DNA of 64,000 nucleotides, taken from JAFAMS01 sp963715815. Lineage in GTDB: Bacteria; Vulcanimicrobiota; Vulcanimicrobiia; Vulcanimicrobiales; Vulcanimicrobiaceae. Within the stretch, counting starts at the first letter, position 1; every line of letters starts with the position of its first letter. The notes beneath the pieces were generated by a model. That model was not told the DNA's origin and did not search any database. It saw only the letters and a list, made by a program, of their open reading frames with translations. The stretch is from assembly GCA_963715815.1 (NCBI GenBank), contig OY970278.1:2728001-2792000 (forward strand), given 5' to 3'. This document shows, one piece after another, positions 42,578 to 51,059 of this stretch. A program made the translations under genes and the position numbers.

Positions 42578-44510
42578 TTGTCACGATTACACCGACTCTT
42601 CGTCGGTTTGCGGGTCGCTGCGATATTACTAGGAATAGCAGCAATGTACACGAGCCCCGTGCTCGCGCAACAGGCCACGCAAGACGACAGCAACAGCACG
42701 GCTGTTGCACAAAGCGGTAATCCATTCTCTGACGTCCCGGCTAACAGCTGGGCGTACCAAGCAGTGAAGGCGCTCGCCGCCGACGGCTTGGTCGAAGGCT
42801 ATCCCAACGGCAAGTTCGAGGGCAACCGCCCGATGACGCGCTACGAGATGGCCGTACTGATCAATCGCGCCGTCGATAAGATGGAAGCTCAAATCGCGGC
42901 TGGTCAGAAGCAGAACGCCGCTGACATCGCGACGCTGAAGAAGCTCGTCGATGCTTTCGGGGCCGAGCTCAAGGCAGTGCAAGATCACGTCGCTGCGCTC
43001 GACACCAAAGTTGCAGCGATCGGGGCCGCCGAGCGGGCGGACGCGACGCTGCTCAAACGCCAACAATTCCACCTGTACTCGTTCCTGCGCGCGCCTGGTT
43101 CGTATAACGACATGACGTCGGCATACGCAGGCCCGGCAGCTATTTCAACGACTAACGGTCAACTCACCAACGTTCCGGCCAACGGCGCTTTGCCTGGCGG
43201 AACGCGCCTAACCAGCAACGATGCGCTCGGTAGTCCGGGCGGCGTAGCTGGTCAGAACGCAAACTACACGGGTGCCCAAACCTACGGCACAGCTTACATG
43301 GTCAATCGACTGCTCTTCACGGGCGACGTCGATCCCAACGTGAGCTACATCTTCCGTCTTGAAAACCGGTACTACATGGAGACTCCGAACTACGGAACTC
43401 CTCTGGCAACGACCGGTAACAGCGGAAGCGCACCGTTCTATTGCACCGGTCCGAGTGCACTTGTCGCAGGTGCCGCCGGCACCGGCACGACTTGCGCGAT
43501 CGGCGCCGACTATCCGTCGAACGAATCGTTCCGCCTTAACATCGCTCAGCTCACGTGGCACTCGCCCAGCGGCTTCTATGTCTCTGGCGGACGTCTCGTG
43601 CAGGGCGACGGCGGCAGCGACCTCGGCGGTCAACCCGTCAACCTAGACGTACTCCGACTACTTCAACGGCGGCGTCATGGGCTACGCTCCTTCGAGCGGA
43701 CCCCTTGCATCACTCCGTATTGAAGGCGGCTACGGCGTGGGTCAACCGTCGGTTCAAGGACCGCTCGGCAAGTTCACGCAGCAGCAAATGTGGGGTCAAG
43801 CCAGCTATGACTTCATTCCGCATCACCTGAACGTGGGTGCGGCGTGGGTCAGCGAAATCGGCAACGCAGTATCGCTGTGGGATCCGTCAGCTCCGCTGGT
43901 CTATCCGGCGGCGGGTAACGGACACGCACTTCATTCTCCGATCCTGAATGCTGCGACAGGCACGCAGATCACTGGCGCCTATTGCGGTATCTCCGCAGCG
44001 GCGAGTGTGGCTACGGGCTGCCCGGCGTTCTTCGGAACGAACATGACGTTCGGTTCGGTCTTCCTGACCTACCGTCTCAGCGACTACCTCCACGTCAACG
44101 CAGAAGGCATTCACCACTTCGGCAACGACCCGTTCACGGGCGCGAATTGGCAACAACCGAACGGCTTCTGGGGCGTGGCAACGATCGGAAACAACGCGGG
44201 CGGCAAAGGCACGCCGTGGGCTGACATCGGCTACATCGCTACCGGCATCAACGGCGAGTCCGTTGAAGGTGGCATCACGTCGACGACGACCTACTTCCCG
44301 ATCTACATTGGCAACCCGGCAGGCTACCAGATCATCTACGGCAGCTTGCACTACAAGATCGCGAATAACGCGGAAGTCGCGGTTATTCTGCAGCGCATGT
44401 CGATTCTTAGCGGAATCAACATTCCTGCAGGCTCTGCCAGCTGCCCCGGATGCTTCATCTCGGGCGACAACAAGAGCGCGATTTACCTACAAACGCTCTT
44501 CGCGTTCTAA
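42578..44510 (+). CDS. SLH-domain outer-membrane porin; one frameshift near 43649
   Basis: About 643 residues after discounting one extra base at 43649 (frame ...GGQPVNLD, then YSDYFNGGVMGYAPSS). TTG start after AAGAGGG. Signal peptide (about 1-30), SLH domain (45-95: NPFSDVPANSWAYQAVKALA, YPNGKFEGNRPMTRYEMAVLI), a coiled coil (100-150), then a long beta barrel with an aromatic C terminus (LQTLFAF). This plan, porin tethered to the cell wall by SLH, is seen in Cyanobacteria, Deinococcus, Negativicutes and Eremiobacterota. A strong terminator follows. Confidence 0.88.
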
Positions 44511-44531
44511 CCTAACCTAGGCAAAACCAAG

Positions 44532-44570
44532 AACACGGAGGAACACTCGTTCCCCCGTGTTTCTTTTATT
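44532..44570 (+). terminator. Rho-independent terminator of the SLH porin
   Basis: Stem AACACGG-A-GGAAC / GTTCC-C-CCGTGTT (12 bp, one mismatch) around ACTC, followed by TCTTTTATTT. Very stable. It starts 21 nt after the porin stop and overlaps the possible GTG start of the next small gene. Confidence 0.88.
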
Positions 44571-44916
44571 TCTAACGCTCGCGATGAGCACGGCGCCCGT
44601 CGATTTACAAAGCTGCCGCGTCACGACGGCGATGTCCGCAATACCGGACAAGCCGGCGCCTGCACAACCGCTCGTGGCGGGCGTCGCGGTCACATTCCGC
44701 AATCACGCGCCGCAAACGGCAACCGATGTTACGTTTCGCATCGCATACGACTATCGCACCGTAACAATTAACGACCACGGGAAATTCGCACCCGGCACGC
44801 CGATCAGCACTACATTCGACAATTTCAATGGTGCGAATTATTTTCGCGACGAGCCCGACGCATGCGCGATCGTCCGTGTGAAATTCGCCGATGGATCTAT
44901 TTGGGTCGCACGATAA
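44557..44916 (+). CDS. Small exported protein of unknown function
   Basis: 119 residues if read from a GTG inside the porin terminator; an ATG at 44584 is an alternative that would lose the hydrophobic segment. The GTG form gives an apparent signal peptide (MFLLFLTLAMSTA). The mature part has a beta-sandwich look (VAGVAVTFRNHAPQTATDVTFRIAYDY) and one disulfide pair possible (SCRVT, DACAI), as in small FxLD-type exported proteins. Start and expression are uncertain. Confidence 0.5.
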   Translation: MFLLFLTLAMSTAPVDLQSCRVTTAMSAIPDKPAPAQPLVAGVAVTFRNHAPQTATDVTFRIAYDYRTVTINDHGKFAPGTPISTTFDNFNGANYFRDEPDACAIVRVKFADGSIWVAR

Positions 44917-44965
44917 CCGGGCGCACATGATGCACGATCACCGGGCGCACATTCGATCACCGCAC
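44911..44965 (+). repeat. Short 24-nt-spaced direct repeat
   Basis: CGATAACCGGGCGCACAT (44911-44928) and CGATCACCGGGCGCACAT (44935-44952), period 24, followed by a shorter CGATCACCGCAC (44954-44965). The first copy overlaps the stop of the small exported gene. Too few copies for CRISPR and no uniform spacer. Confidence 0.6.
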
Positions 44966-45015
44966 GCCAGCCGTTCATCGCAAAGGACCACCTCAGAGCT
45001 CGATCACGCCACCGT

Positions 45016-45060
45016 TGTCATCCTGAGCGTAGCGCTCTGCAGGAGCGCGTAGTCGAAGGA
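45016..45060 (+). repeat. Dispersed REP-like repeat, copy 2
   Basis: TGTCATCCTGAGCGTAGCG at the left end and GTAGTCGAAGGA at the right, with an internal CGCTCTGCAGGAGCG inverted repeat. It is the longer form of the repeat at 37821 and is inverted with respect to copy 3 at 45164-45209. Non-coding gap 44917-45212. Confidence 0.7.
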
Positions 45061-45163
45061 CGCGCTCGAATCACGCAGGCTACGAAACGATGCAACAAGG
45101 TGAGGGCATGATTGTGCCCGTGACCCTCCACGATCGCTTCGCTGCCCGGATTACTTTCGCGCG

Positions 45164-45209
45164 TCCCTCGACTTCGCAGCGCTGCGCGCCGCTACGCTCG
45201 GGATGACAA
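45164..45209 (-). repeat. Dispersed REP-like repeat, copy 3 (inverted)
   Basis: Reverse complement of the element at 45016: TCCCTCGACTTCGCAGCG at the left end and CTACGCTCGGGATGACAA at the right end. With copy 2 it forms a long inverted pair about 100 bp apart at the 3' end of the DenD-like gene, and could act as a bidirectional terminator or mRNA stabiliser. Confidence 0.7.
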
Positions 45210-45212
45210 TCT

Positions 45213-46154
45213 TTAGACCGCGGTGCGTTCGGCGAGGTATGACGCGATTATCGCATCGATGTTCGCGTCCGGCGTGAGGCCGAGCGATGTCGCACGTTGT
45301 GCCGAAACCGCGCGCGGCCACGTATCGACAATGCGCTGAATTTTTGGATCGGGCCGAATAGTGATCCGGTTCGCCGCTTCGGGTCCGCCTGCGCGCCGTA
45401 CCGCTTCGATGATATCGTCGACTGACGCGGAGATCGCCGGCAGCAACAGCGAGCGATGCGTCCCGAACTCCGCGGCCGGAAGCTCGTGCGCAAGCTGGAT
45501 GCAATCGAGAAGCTTTTCGACCGACATCAACGTCATCACCGAACCGCCGCTGACCGGACAATCGGTCGCACGGCCCGAGAGCGGTTCACGAATGATCGTT
45601 GAGGTGAACGTCGAGGCCGCAAGATTCGGTTCCGGCCGCACCACGATCGTCGGGAACCGTAACGAACGCCCGTCGACGAAGCCTTTGCGGCTGTAGTCGC
45701 TGATCAAAAGCTCGCCGCACGCTTTTTGTGCTCCGTACGAGGTCTGCGGATAGAGCGGCGTGTTGTCGTCGATGACGGCCGGCAGCGCGCCGCCGTAGAC
45801 GGCTTCGCTGCTCCCGAAGACCAGACGCGGTGAGGTCCCCAAACGGCGGCAGGCTTCGAGCACGTTCCGCGTGCCCTCGAGATTGACACGCATTCCCAAA
45901 TCGAAGTCCGCCTCGGCGCCTGCGCTGACCACCGCACCCAGATGAAAAACGCTCGTCGTCCCGGTCGCAATGACTCGCGTGACCGTCGCAGCGTCGCCGA
46001 CGTCGCCGGCGATTTCAAGGACGCGCGGGTCATCGAAGCCGCCCTTAACGGCAACATCGAAAAGGACGAGCCGTTTGGTCTCGGGGCGGTTCAAGAGGCG
46101 GCGGGCAAGACGGCGGCCGATGAAGCCGTTACCGCCTGTTATGACAATGTTCAC
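45213..46154 (-). CDS. NAD-dependent epimerase/dehydratase, DenD (D-erythronate dehydrogenase)-like
   Basis: 313 residues from GTG 46154 (an upstream reading from 46175 adds MGRIPCR, less likely). Extended SDR: TGGNGFIGRRLARRLL, GDVGDAATV, FHLGAVVS, YGAQK (Tyr-x3-Lys), and DYSRKGFVDGRSLRFPTIVVRPEPNLAAS, a stretch typical of D-erythronate dehydrogenase and UxaC-type relatives. Acts on a sugar acid. Divergent from the MBL/rhodanese gene, 58 bp gap. Confidence 0.8.
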   Translation of the reverse strand: MNIVITGGNGFIGRRLARRLLNRPETKRLVLFDVAVKGGFDDPRVLEIAGDVGDAATVTRVIATGTTSVFHLGAVVSAGAEADFDLGMRVNLEGTRNVLEACRRLGTSPRLVFGSSEAVYGGALPAVIDDNTPLYPQTSYGAQKACGELLISDYSRKGFVDGRSLRFPTIVVRPEPNLAASTFTSTIIREPLSGRATDCPVSGGSVMTLMSVEKLLDCIQLAHELPAAEFGTHRSLLLPAISASVDDIIEAVRRAGGPEAANRITIRPDPKIQRIVDTWPRAVSAQRATSLGLTPDANIDAIIASYLAERTAV

Positions 46155-46212
46155 GCGGCAGGGAATTCGGCCCAAGCCGCCTGGATACCACTGCTTAGAG
46201 CGGAGGGAAGCT

Positions 46213-47562
46213 GTGTATTTTCAACAGTTTTTTCTGAGTTGTCTTGCGCACGCATCGTACTTCATCGGTTCTGAAGGCGTCGCCGCGGTCGTCGATCCGC
46301 AGCGCGACGTCGACATCTATCTGCGTGAAGCGGAAGAGCACGGCTTTACGATCCGCTATGTGATCGAGACCCACTTACACGCCGACTTCGTGAGCGGGCA
46401 TCGCGAGCTGGCAGCGCGCACGGGCGCGCAAATCTACCTCGGCGCACGCGCGCATGCGGGCTTTCCGCACGTCGATGTACGCGAAGGCGACGAGCTACTC
46501 GTCGGCAAGTGCCGCCTTGCATTTCTCGAAACGCCGGGACACACGCTCGAAAGCATCAGCGTCGTCGTCCACGACGAGGAAGCGAAGCCGGTAAGGGTAC
46601 TCACCGGCGACACGTTATTCATCGGCGACGTCGGCCGTCCGGATTTGGGCGGCGATCCCAAAGAGCTGGCTGCAATGTTGTACGACAGCTTGCACGGTAA
46701 GCTCATGAAGCTCCCCGACGAGGTTGAAGTCTTTCCCGCGCACGGAGCGGGTTCGCTATGCGGTCGCGCGATGAGCAGCGATCGCAGTTCGACGATCGGA
46801 CGGGAACGCCAAACGAATTACGCATTGCAGGCACCCGATAAAACCTCGTTCGTCGAGCTGCTTACGTCGGAGCTTCCCGACCGTCCCGATTATTTCGCAA
46901 ACGACGTCGAGCTCAATCGCAAAGGTGCAACGCCGCTCGATCAGCTGCAAGCACCGCAAGCGCTTTCACCACAAGAACTTTGGACGCGTCAAGAGGGCGG
47001 CGCGATCGTTCTCGACACGCGCGATGAGGATGCCTACGGCACCGGGCACGTTCCGGGCTCGATCAGCATCAGTCTTGACGGACAGTTTGCGGTCTGGGCC
47101 GGAACGATCGTCGGTCTCGAAAGCGACGTCATCATCGTCGCGGAGGACGAAGAGCGCGTGCGTGAATCGCAAACGCGCTTGTCGCGAGTCGGCATCGACC
47201 GCGCGAACGCATTTTTAGCAGGCGGCATCGAGGCCTGGAAAGCCGCGAACATGCCCCTTGCGCAGGTGACGCTGCTCGATCCGCGCGAATTCGCATCCGC
47301 CATCGAACAACCCAACGTGCAAGTCGTCGACGTTCGCCGCCCGGTGGAATGGTCGTCGGGACATCTCTCGAGCGCCGTGCACATGCCGCTGAACCACTTG
47401 ATCGGCACGATGCGCGAGCTTGACCCGAAGCGGCCGATCGCCGTGCATTGCAAGAGCGGCTATCGCAGCTCGATTGCCGTCAGCTTGCTGCAGCGCGAAG
47501 GTTTTTCGGATGTCATGCACATGCGCGGCGGCTGGGACGCTTGGCAGGAAACGGGGCACTAG
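46213..47562 (+). CDS. Metallo-beta-lactamase fold hydrolase with two rhodanese domains (persulfide dioxygenase-like)
   Basis: 449 residues from GTG 46213 with GGAGG before it. MBL domain (1-250): THLHADFVSGH, where ETHE1-type enzymes have HxHADHxTG, ETPGHTLES, LTGDTLFIGDVGRPD and FPAHGAGS. Two rhodanese domains follow; the last has the catalytic Cys in VHCKSGYRSS, the first has VAEDEERV and no Cys. This build oxidises persulfides or transfers sulfane sulfur. The M20 peptidase starts inside its last codons. Confidence 0.88.
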   Translation: MYFQQFFLSCLAHASYFIGSEGVAAVVDPQRDVDIYLREAEEHGFTIRYVIETHLHADFVSGHRELAARTGAQIYLGARAHAGFPHVDVREGDELLVGKCRLAFLETPGHTLESISVVVHDEEAKPVRVLTGDTLFIGDVGRPDLGGDPKELAAMLYDSLHGKLMKLPDEVEVFPAHGAGSLCGRAMSSDRSSTIGRERQTNYALQAPDKTSFVELLTSELPDRPDYFANDVELNRKGATPLDQLQAPQALSPQELWTRQEGGAIVLDTRDEDAYGTGHVPGSISISLDGQFAVWAGTIVGLESDVIIVAEDEERVRESQTRLSRVGIDRANAFLAGGIEAWKAANMPLAQVTLLDPREFASAIEQPNVQVVDVRRPVEWSSGHLSSAVHMPLNHLIGTMRELDPKRPIAVHCKSGYRSSIAVSLLQREGFSDVMHMRGGWDAWQETGH

Positions 47563-48947
47563 AACAAGCCGCGGCGTACTTCGACAGCGGCGATTTCGTC
47601 GCTGATCTCGCGCGCCGCGTTGCAGTTCCAACCGAAAGCCAAGCCGATGTTCGCATCGACGTGATGCGCGCGTATCTCGAAGGCGAGCTAACGCCGTCGC
47701 TCGAGCACGCGGGCTTTACGTGCCGCGTGTGGGACAATCCAAATCCGCGCGCAGGTGGATTTCTGTTTGCCGAGCGCATCGAGGATGCGTCGCTGCCAAC
47801 GGTGCTGACGTACGGTCACGGCGACGTTGTAATGGGAATGGAAGGCCGCTGGCGCGATGGACTTTCGCCCTGGACGCTGGTGCGAGAAGGCGATCGTCTC
47901 TATGGCAGAGGCGCAGCCGACAACAAAGGCCAGCATCTGATCAACATCGCGGCGCTTGAAGCAGTCGCCAAAGCGCGCGGACGCCTCGGCTTCAACTGTA
48001 AGGTGCTCATCGAAACGGGCGAGGAAGCCGGTTCACCCGGGCTGCGCGAGATTTGCATCCGCGAACGAAAAGCGCTATCCGCCGACGTATTTATCGGTTC
48101 CGACGGACCGCGTATAACGGCAGACTGTCCGACGATTTTCTTGGGCAATCGTGGCTCGTTCAATTTCGACATGACCGTCGATCTGCGCGAAGGCTCGCAT
48201 CATTCGGGAAATTGGGGCGGCGCGCTCGCCAACCCCGCAGTCATTCTCGTCCACGCGCTCGCAACGATGACGAGTCCGCGCGGACAGATTCTCGTCGACG
48301 GATGGCTGCCGCGCGAGCTTCCCGAGCGCGTACGCGAGCTCGTGCGCGATCTCGCGATCGGCGAAGGTGACGATTCGCCGGACATCGACCCGGATTGGGG
48401 CGAGCCCGGATTGACGCCGCCCGAAAAAGTCTACGGCTGGAATACGTTCGAGATCTTGGCGTTCGGTGCGGGCAATCCGGAACGGCCGGTCAACGCAATT
48501 CCCGGCAAAGCCGGCGCGCATTGTTCGATCCGGTTCGTCGTGGGCAGCGATCCCGAAGGATTTGTGCCGGCGCTGCGGCGGCATCTCGACGAACGCGGCT
48601 TTGACGTCGTGCAGCTGCAGCGCGCGAAGAAAGGCTACTTCGACGCAACGCGTCTCGATCCGGACAATCCGTGGGTTTCGTGGATCGCTGCGTCACTTGC
48701 GCGCGCGACGAACAAAGATGTTGCGATCTTGCCCAATCTCGGCGGCTCATTACCGAACGCCGTATTCGCACACGATCTCGGCCTGCCGACGATTTGGATC
48801 CCACATTCGTATCCGGCGTGCTCGCAGCACGCGGTGAACGAGCATCTCCTCGCGTCGGTCGCGCGCGAGGCGCTGCTGATGATGACCTCGCTCTTTTGGG
48901 ATCTCGGCGAAGGGGCTACGCCGTTTGGCGTACGTCGCGAGTCTTGA
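47541..48947 (+). CDS. M20-family metallopeptidase (dipeptidase)
   Basis: 468 residues from a TTG at 47541 that overlaps the end of the upstream gene (GGGA 10 nt before it). Co-catalytic zinc motifs: YGHGDVV, GRGAADNKGQ, ETGEEAGSPG, and HSYPACSQHAVNEH. Hydrolyses small peptides or N-acyl amino acids, in the cytoplasm (no signal). Shares a 32-nt convergent overlap with thymidine kinase. Confidence 0.86.
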   Translation: MAGNGALEQAAAYFDSGDFVADLARRVAVPTESQADVRIDVMRAYLEGELTPSLEHAGFTCRVWDNPNPRAGGFLFAERIEDASLPTVLTYGHGDVVMGMEGRWRDGLSPWTLVREGDRLYGRGAADNKGQHLINIAALEAVAKARGRLGFNCKVLIETGEEAGSPGLREICIRERKALSADVFIGSDGPRITADCPTIFLGNRGSFNFDMTVDLREGSHHSGNWGGALANPAVILVHALATMTSPRGQILVDGWLPRELPERVRELVRDLAIGEGDDSPDIDPDWGEPGLTPPEKVYGWNTFEILAFGAGNPERPVNAIPGKAGAHCSIRFVVGSDPEGFVPALRRHLDERGFDVVQLQRAKKGYFDATRLDPDNPWVSWIAASLARATNKDVAILPNLGGSLPNAVFAHDLGLPTIWIPHSYPACSQHAVNEHLLASVAREALLMMTSLFWDLGEGATPFGVRRES

Positions 48948-49524
48948 CCCGGGCGCTCTGATCTTTATAAAAGCACGTCCCGCACAGCGAGATATACTGA
49001 TGCTCGCCTTCGATTCCGATTTGCTCGCCGAGCGTGATTCGATTTCCGCAGGCATCGACACGCGGATTCATCGTTGCTTTTCGTCCGCACAGGCAGACTG
49101 TTTTCAGCTCTTCGAGACTATCGGCAAGCGTTAGAAGATACGCTGCGCCGGGGAACGGCTCGCCTAAGAAGTCGCTGCGAATCCCGTAGCAGATCACTGG
49201 AATCTCGCCGATGTGTGCGATGCGGTGCAATTGGCGCACTTGTTCGCGCGTGAGAAATTGGGCTTCGTCGACGAGGATGCACGCGAACTCGTCGACGCGG
49301 CGCGATTCGAATGCCTCGAGAAAATCGAACTTCGAATCGAACGTTGCGGCGCGCCGCTGAATGCCCAGACGCGACGTAATTTGTCCGATTCCAAAACGGT
49401 CGTCGAGGTGCGAAGTGAAAATCGCGACCTCGCGGCCGAGCTCTTCGTAGTTGTGCGCGACCTGCAGGAGTGCGGTCGACTTGCCGGCGTTCATCGCCGA
49501 ATATCGGAAGTACAGCTTTGCCAC
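48916..49524 (-). CDS. tdk: Thymidine kinase
   Basis: 202 residues from GTG 49524, which gives the canonical start MAKLYFRYSAMNAGKST; reading from 49545 adds a poorly conserved head. P-loop SAMNAGKST, catalytic and flap segment CILVDEAQFL, and the zinc ligands in CLCGRKA and CGTCF (type II thymidine kinase). Salvages thymidine to dTMP. Its last 32 nt overlap the convergent M20 gene. Confidence 0.94.
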   Translation of the reverse strand: MAKLYFRYSAMNAGKSTALLQVAHNYEELGREVAIFTSHLDDRFGIGQITSRLGIQRRAATFDSKFDFLEAFESRRVDEFACILVDEAQFLTREQVRQLHRIAHIGEIPVICYGIRSDFLGEPFPGAAYLLTLADSLEELKTVCLCGRKATMNPRVDACGNRITLGEQIGIEGEHQYISLCGTCFYKDQSARVKTRDVRQTA

Positions 49525-49581
49525 GGCCCCAGCGTCTCGCCGCAAGGTGCCAGGTGCCTGGCACGCTAAGGCCGACCCGCC

Positions 49582-50376
49582 ATGGCGCCCTCACAAAACG
49601 GCGGCGTTCCGCCTGTCGTCCCAACCGTCAGCTCCTCGGCGGTCGGCCCGCTCGGCGTCTGCCATCTGCCGCGGATGTGGCTGAAAGTGTTGCTTCACGC
49701 AAAAGGGCGGCTTCCCGCGGGCTACCGCCACGGCACCGGCGGGTTTGACGAGTCGACGGCCGTAGCGCTCGGATTCGATCGCGACGCGTTCATTGATTTC
49801 GTGAACTCGAAACACCCGACGTATCTCGAAACCGAAACCTGGGTGCGTGAAAACGCAACAAACCTGAACCCGGAGTCGATTCGCAAACACAACGAACACG
49901 TCCACCGCGAAAAGCCGCCGCTCATGGCCAAAGTGCAGCGCGCGTTCGTCGGTCTCGACGACGAGAGCATCCTGGACGCGACATTGCTCAACGATCTCGA
50001 CGATTGGCAAACGCTGCACGCGCAGCTCACGAAAGGCGCGATTCCGCCGCTACAAATATCGAGCTTCAACGCAGAGATAACAGAAGTTCTCAAATTGCTG
50101 CTCGACGCCGTGCACGCTAGCCGCGTCGCGATTCACCTCGATTTGGCTGCCTTTGGATTCGAGCCGTCGAAGCCGGCAGCCGAAGCGAAGGGCTCCGGCG
50201 ACGGCGCAGAGATCGCTAAATCCGAGATCGTTCGCGGCGGAAAACCGGCCGCGTGGATCTCCGTTTACGGCAATCGAGCCTGGAGCGATGCGGATTCAAA
50301 AGCGCTTGACCGCGCGATTACACGCGCCGGCGAGATCATCGACGAGGTAAGCTTAACTCCTAGTTTACGACGATGA
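49582..50376 (+). CDS. DUF5069 protein
   Basis: 264 residues. The DUF5069 core is clear in the first half: LPRMWLKVLLHAKGRLPAGYRHGTGGFDE, LGFDRDAFIDFV, TETWVRENA, and QRAFVGLDD...LLNDLDDW. The C-terminal half (residues 160-264) is less conserved and has WISVYGNRAW. Function unknown. It starts 57 nt after the thymidine kinase start, divergent, and overlaps the end of the PilZ gene by 17 nt. Confidence 0.8.
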   Translation: MAPSQNGGVPPVVPTVSSSAVGPLGVCHLPRMWLKVLLHAKGRLPAGYRHGTGGFDESTAVALGFDRDAFIDFVNSKHPTYLETETWVRENATNLNPESIRKHNEHVHREKPPLMAKVQRAFVGLDDESILDATLLNDLDDWQTLHAQLTKGAIPPLQISSFNAEITEVLKLLLDAVHASRVAIHLDLAAFGFEPSKPAAEAKGSGDGAEIAKSEIVRGGKPAAWISVYGNRAWSDADSKALDRAITRAGEIIDEVSLTPSLRR

Positions 50377-51016
50377 TTTCGTTTCCGGACTCGTCGCACA
50401 AGAAGCGCGTCGAGTAGCGTACCTCTTCACCGCTCGACGTTTTCATTTTCGTGTGAATCGTCAGCTTGTGCATGGCGTGACCGTTTGCGTGCGTGATCCC
50501 TCCGTAGTCGAACTGCGCAGTCGGTGAGGCTTTGCGGTCGAAGCGATGGCGCTGCACCAGCTCGTTCAGCAATTTCTCACGTAGGTCGCGCGGAACGAGG
50601 TGCGCGATCTCGGATTCCTCGATGCGTGCCGACGGCATGTTGGCCATCTCGGGTGAATCGGATCCGGTGATCCACTGCATGATCGTGTCCCAATCGTCGC
50701 CGCTGACGCTTGTAAACTGAAAGCCGTAACAGATGACGCGCCTGTTGTCTTGCGAGATCTCGTTGTGCCAAACGGGCTGTGCCTTGAGCCGCACGTCCTT
50801 GCCCCGGAGCACCATCGCAATGTCGACGATGACGTTCGGGATCTCGCGCTCGCTGTTCGCACACATCCCACCGCCGCTCACGTCGACGCCCTTTAGGGGC
50901 CTCCATGAATGGCCCGCGTCCATCGACCACTTCGCGTCGTAATCGCGTTTTATACGCGGATACCGGCGGCGATTTTCCTCGCGTCCGGCATACCATCCGA
51001 CGAGTTCCGCTAGCAT
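50360..51016 (-). CDS. PilZ-domain c-di-GMP receptor protein
   Basis: 218 residues from ATG 51016. The PilZ signature is present: RRRYPRIKRD (RxxxR) and DVSGGGM (DxSxxG), within a beta-barrel of about 100 residues, then a variable helical C-terminal domain (RDLREKLLNELVQRHRFDR). Binds cyclic di-GMP. Longer than single PilZ domains, so it probably couples c-di-GMP to an output through the C-terminal part. Downstream of the histidine kinase on the same strand, 44 bp away. Confidence 0.84.
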   Translation of the reverse strand: MLAELVGWYAGREENRRRYPRIKRDYDAKWSMDAGHSWRPLKGVDVSGGGMCANSEREIPNVIVDIAMVLRGKDVRLKAQPVWHNEISQDNRRVICYGFQFTSVSGDDWDTIMQWITGSDSPEMANMPSARIEESEIAHLVPRDLREKLLNELVQRHRFDRKASPTAQFDYGGITHANGHAMHKLTIHTKMKTSSGEEVRYSTRFLCDESGNEIIVVN

Positions 51017-51059
51017 GACTACACCCCAACCCAAGCGTACCACTGGGCCGGTCGTCAGA

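Noticed and set aside
44911..44965. CRISPR array
   Set aside because: Only two and a half copies of an 18-nt unit with 6-nt spacing; no cas genes anywhere in the window.
44911..45209. Insertion sequence remnant
   Set aside because: No transposase fragment and no target duplication; the elements match dispersed REP-like repeats.
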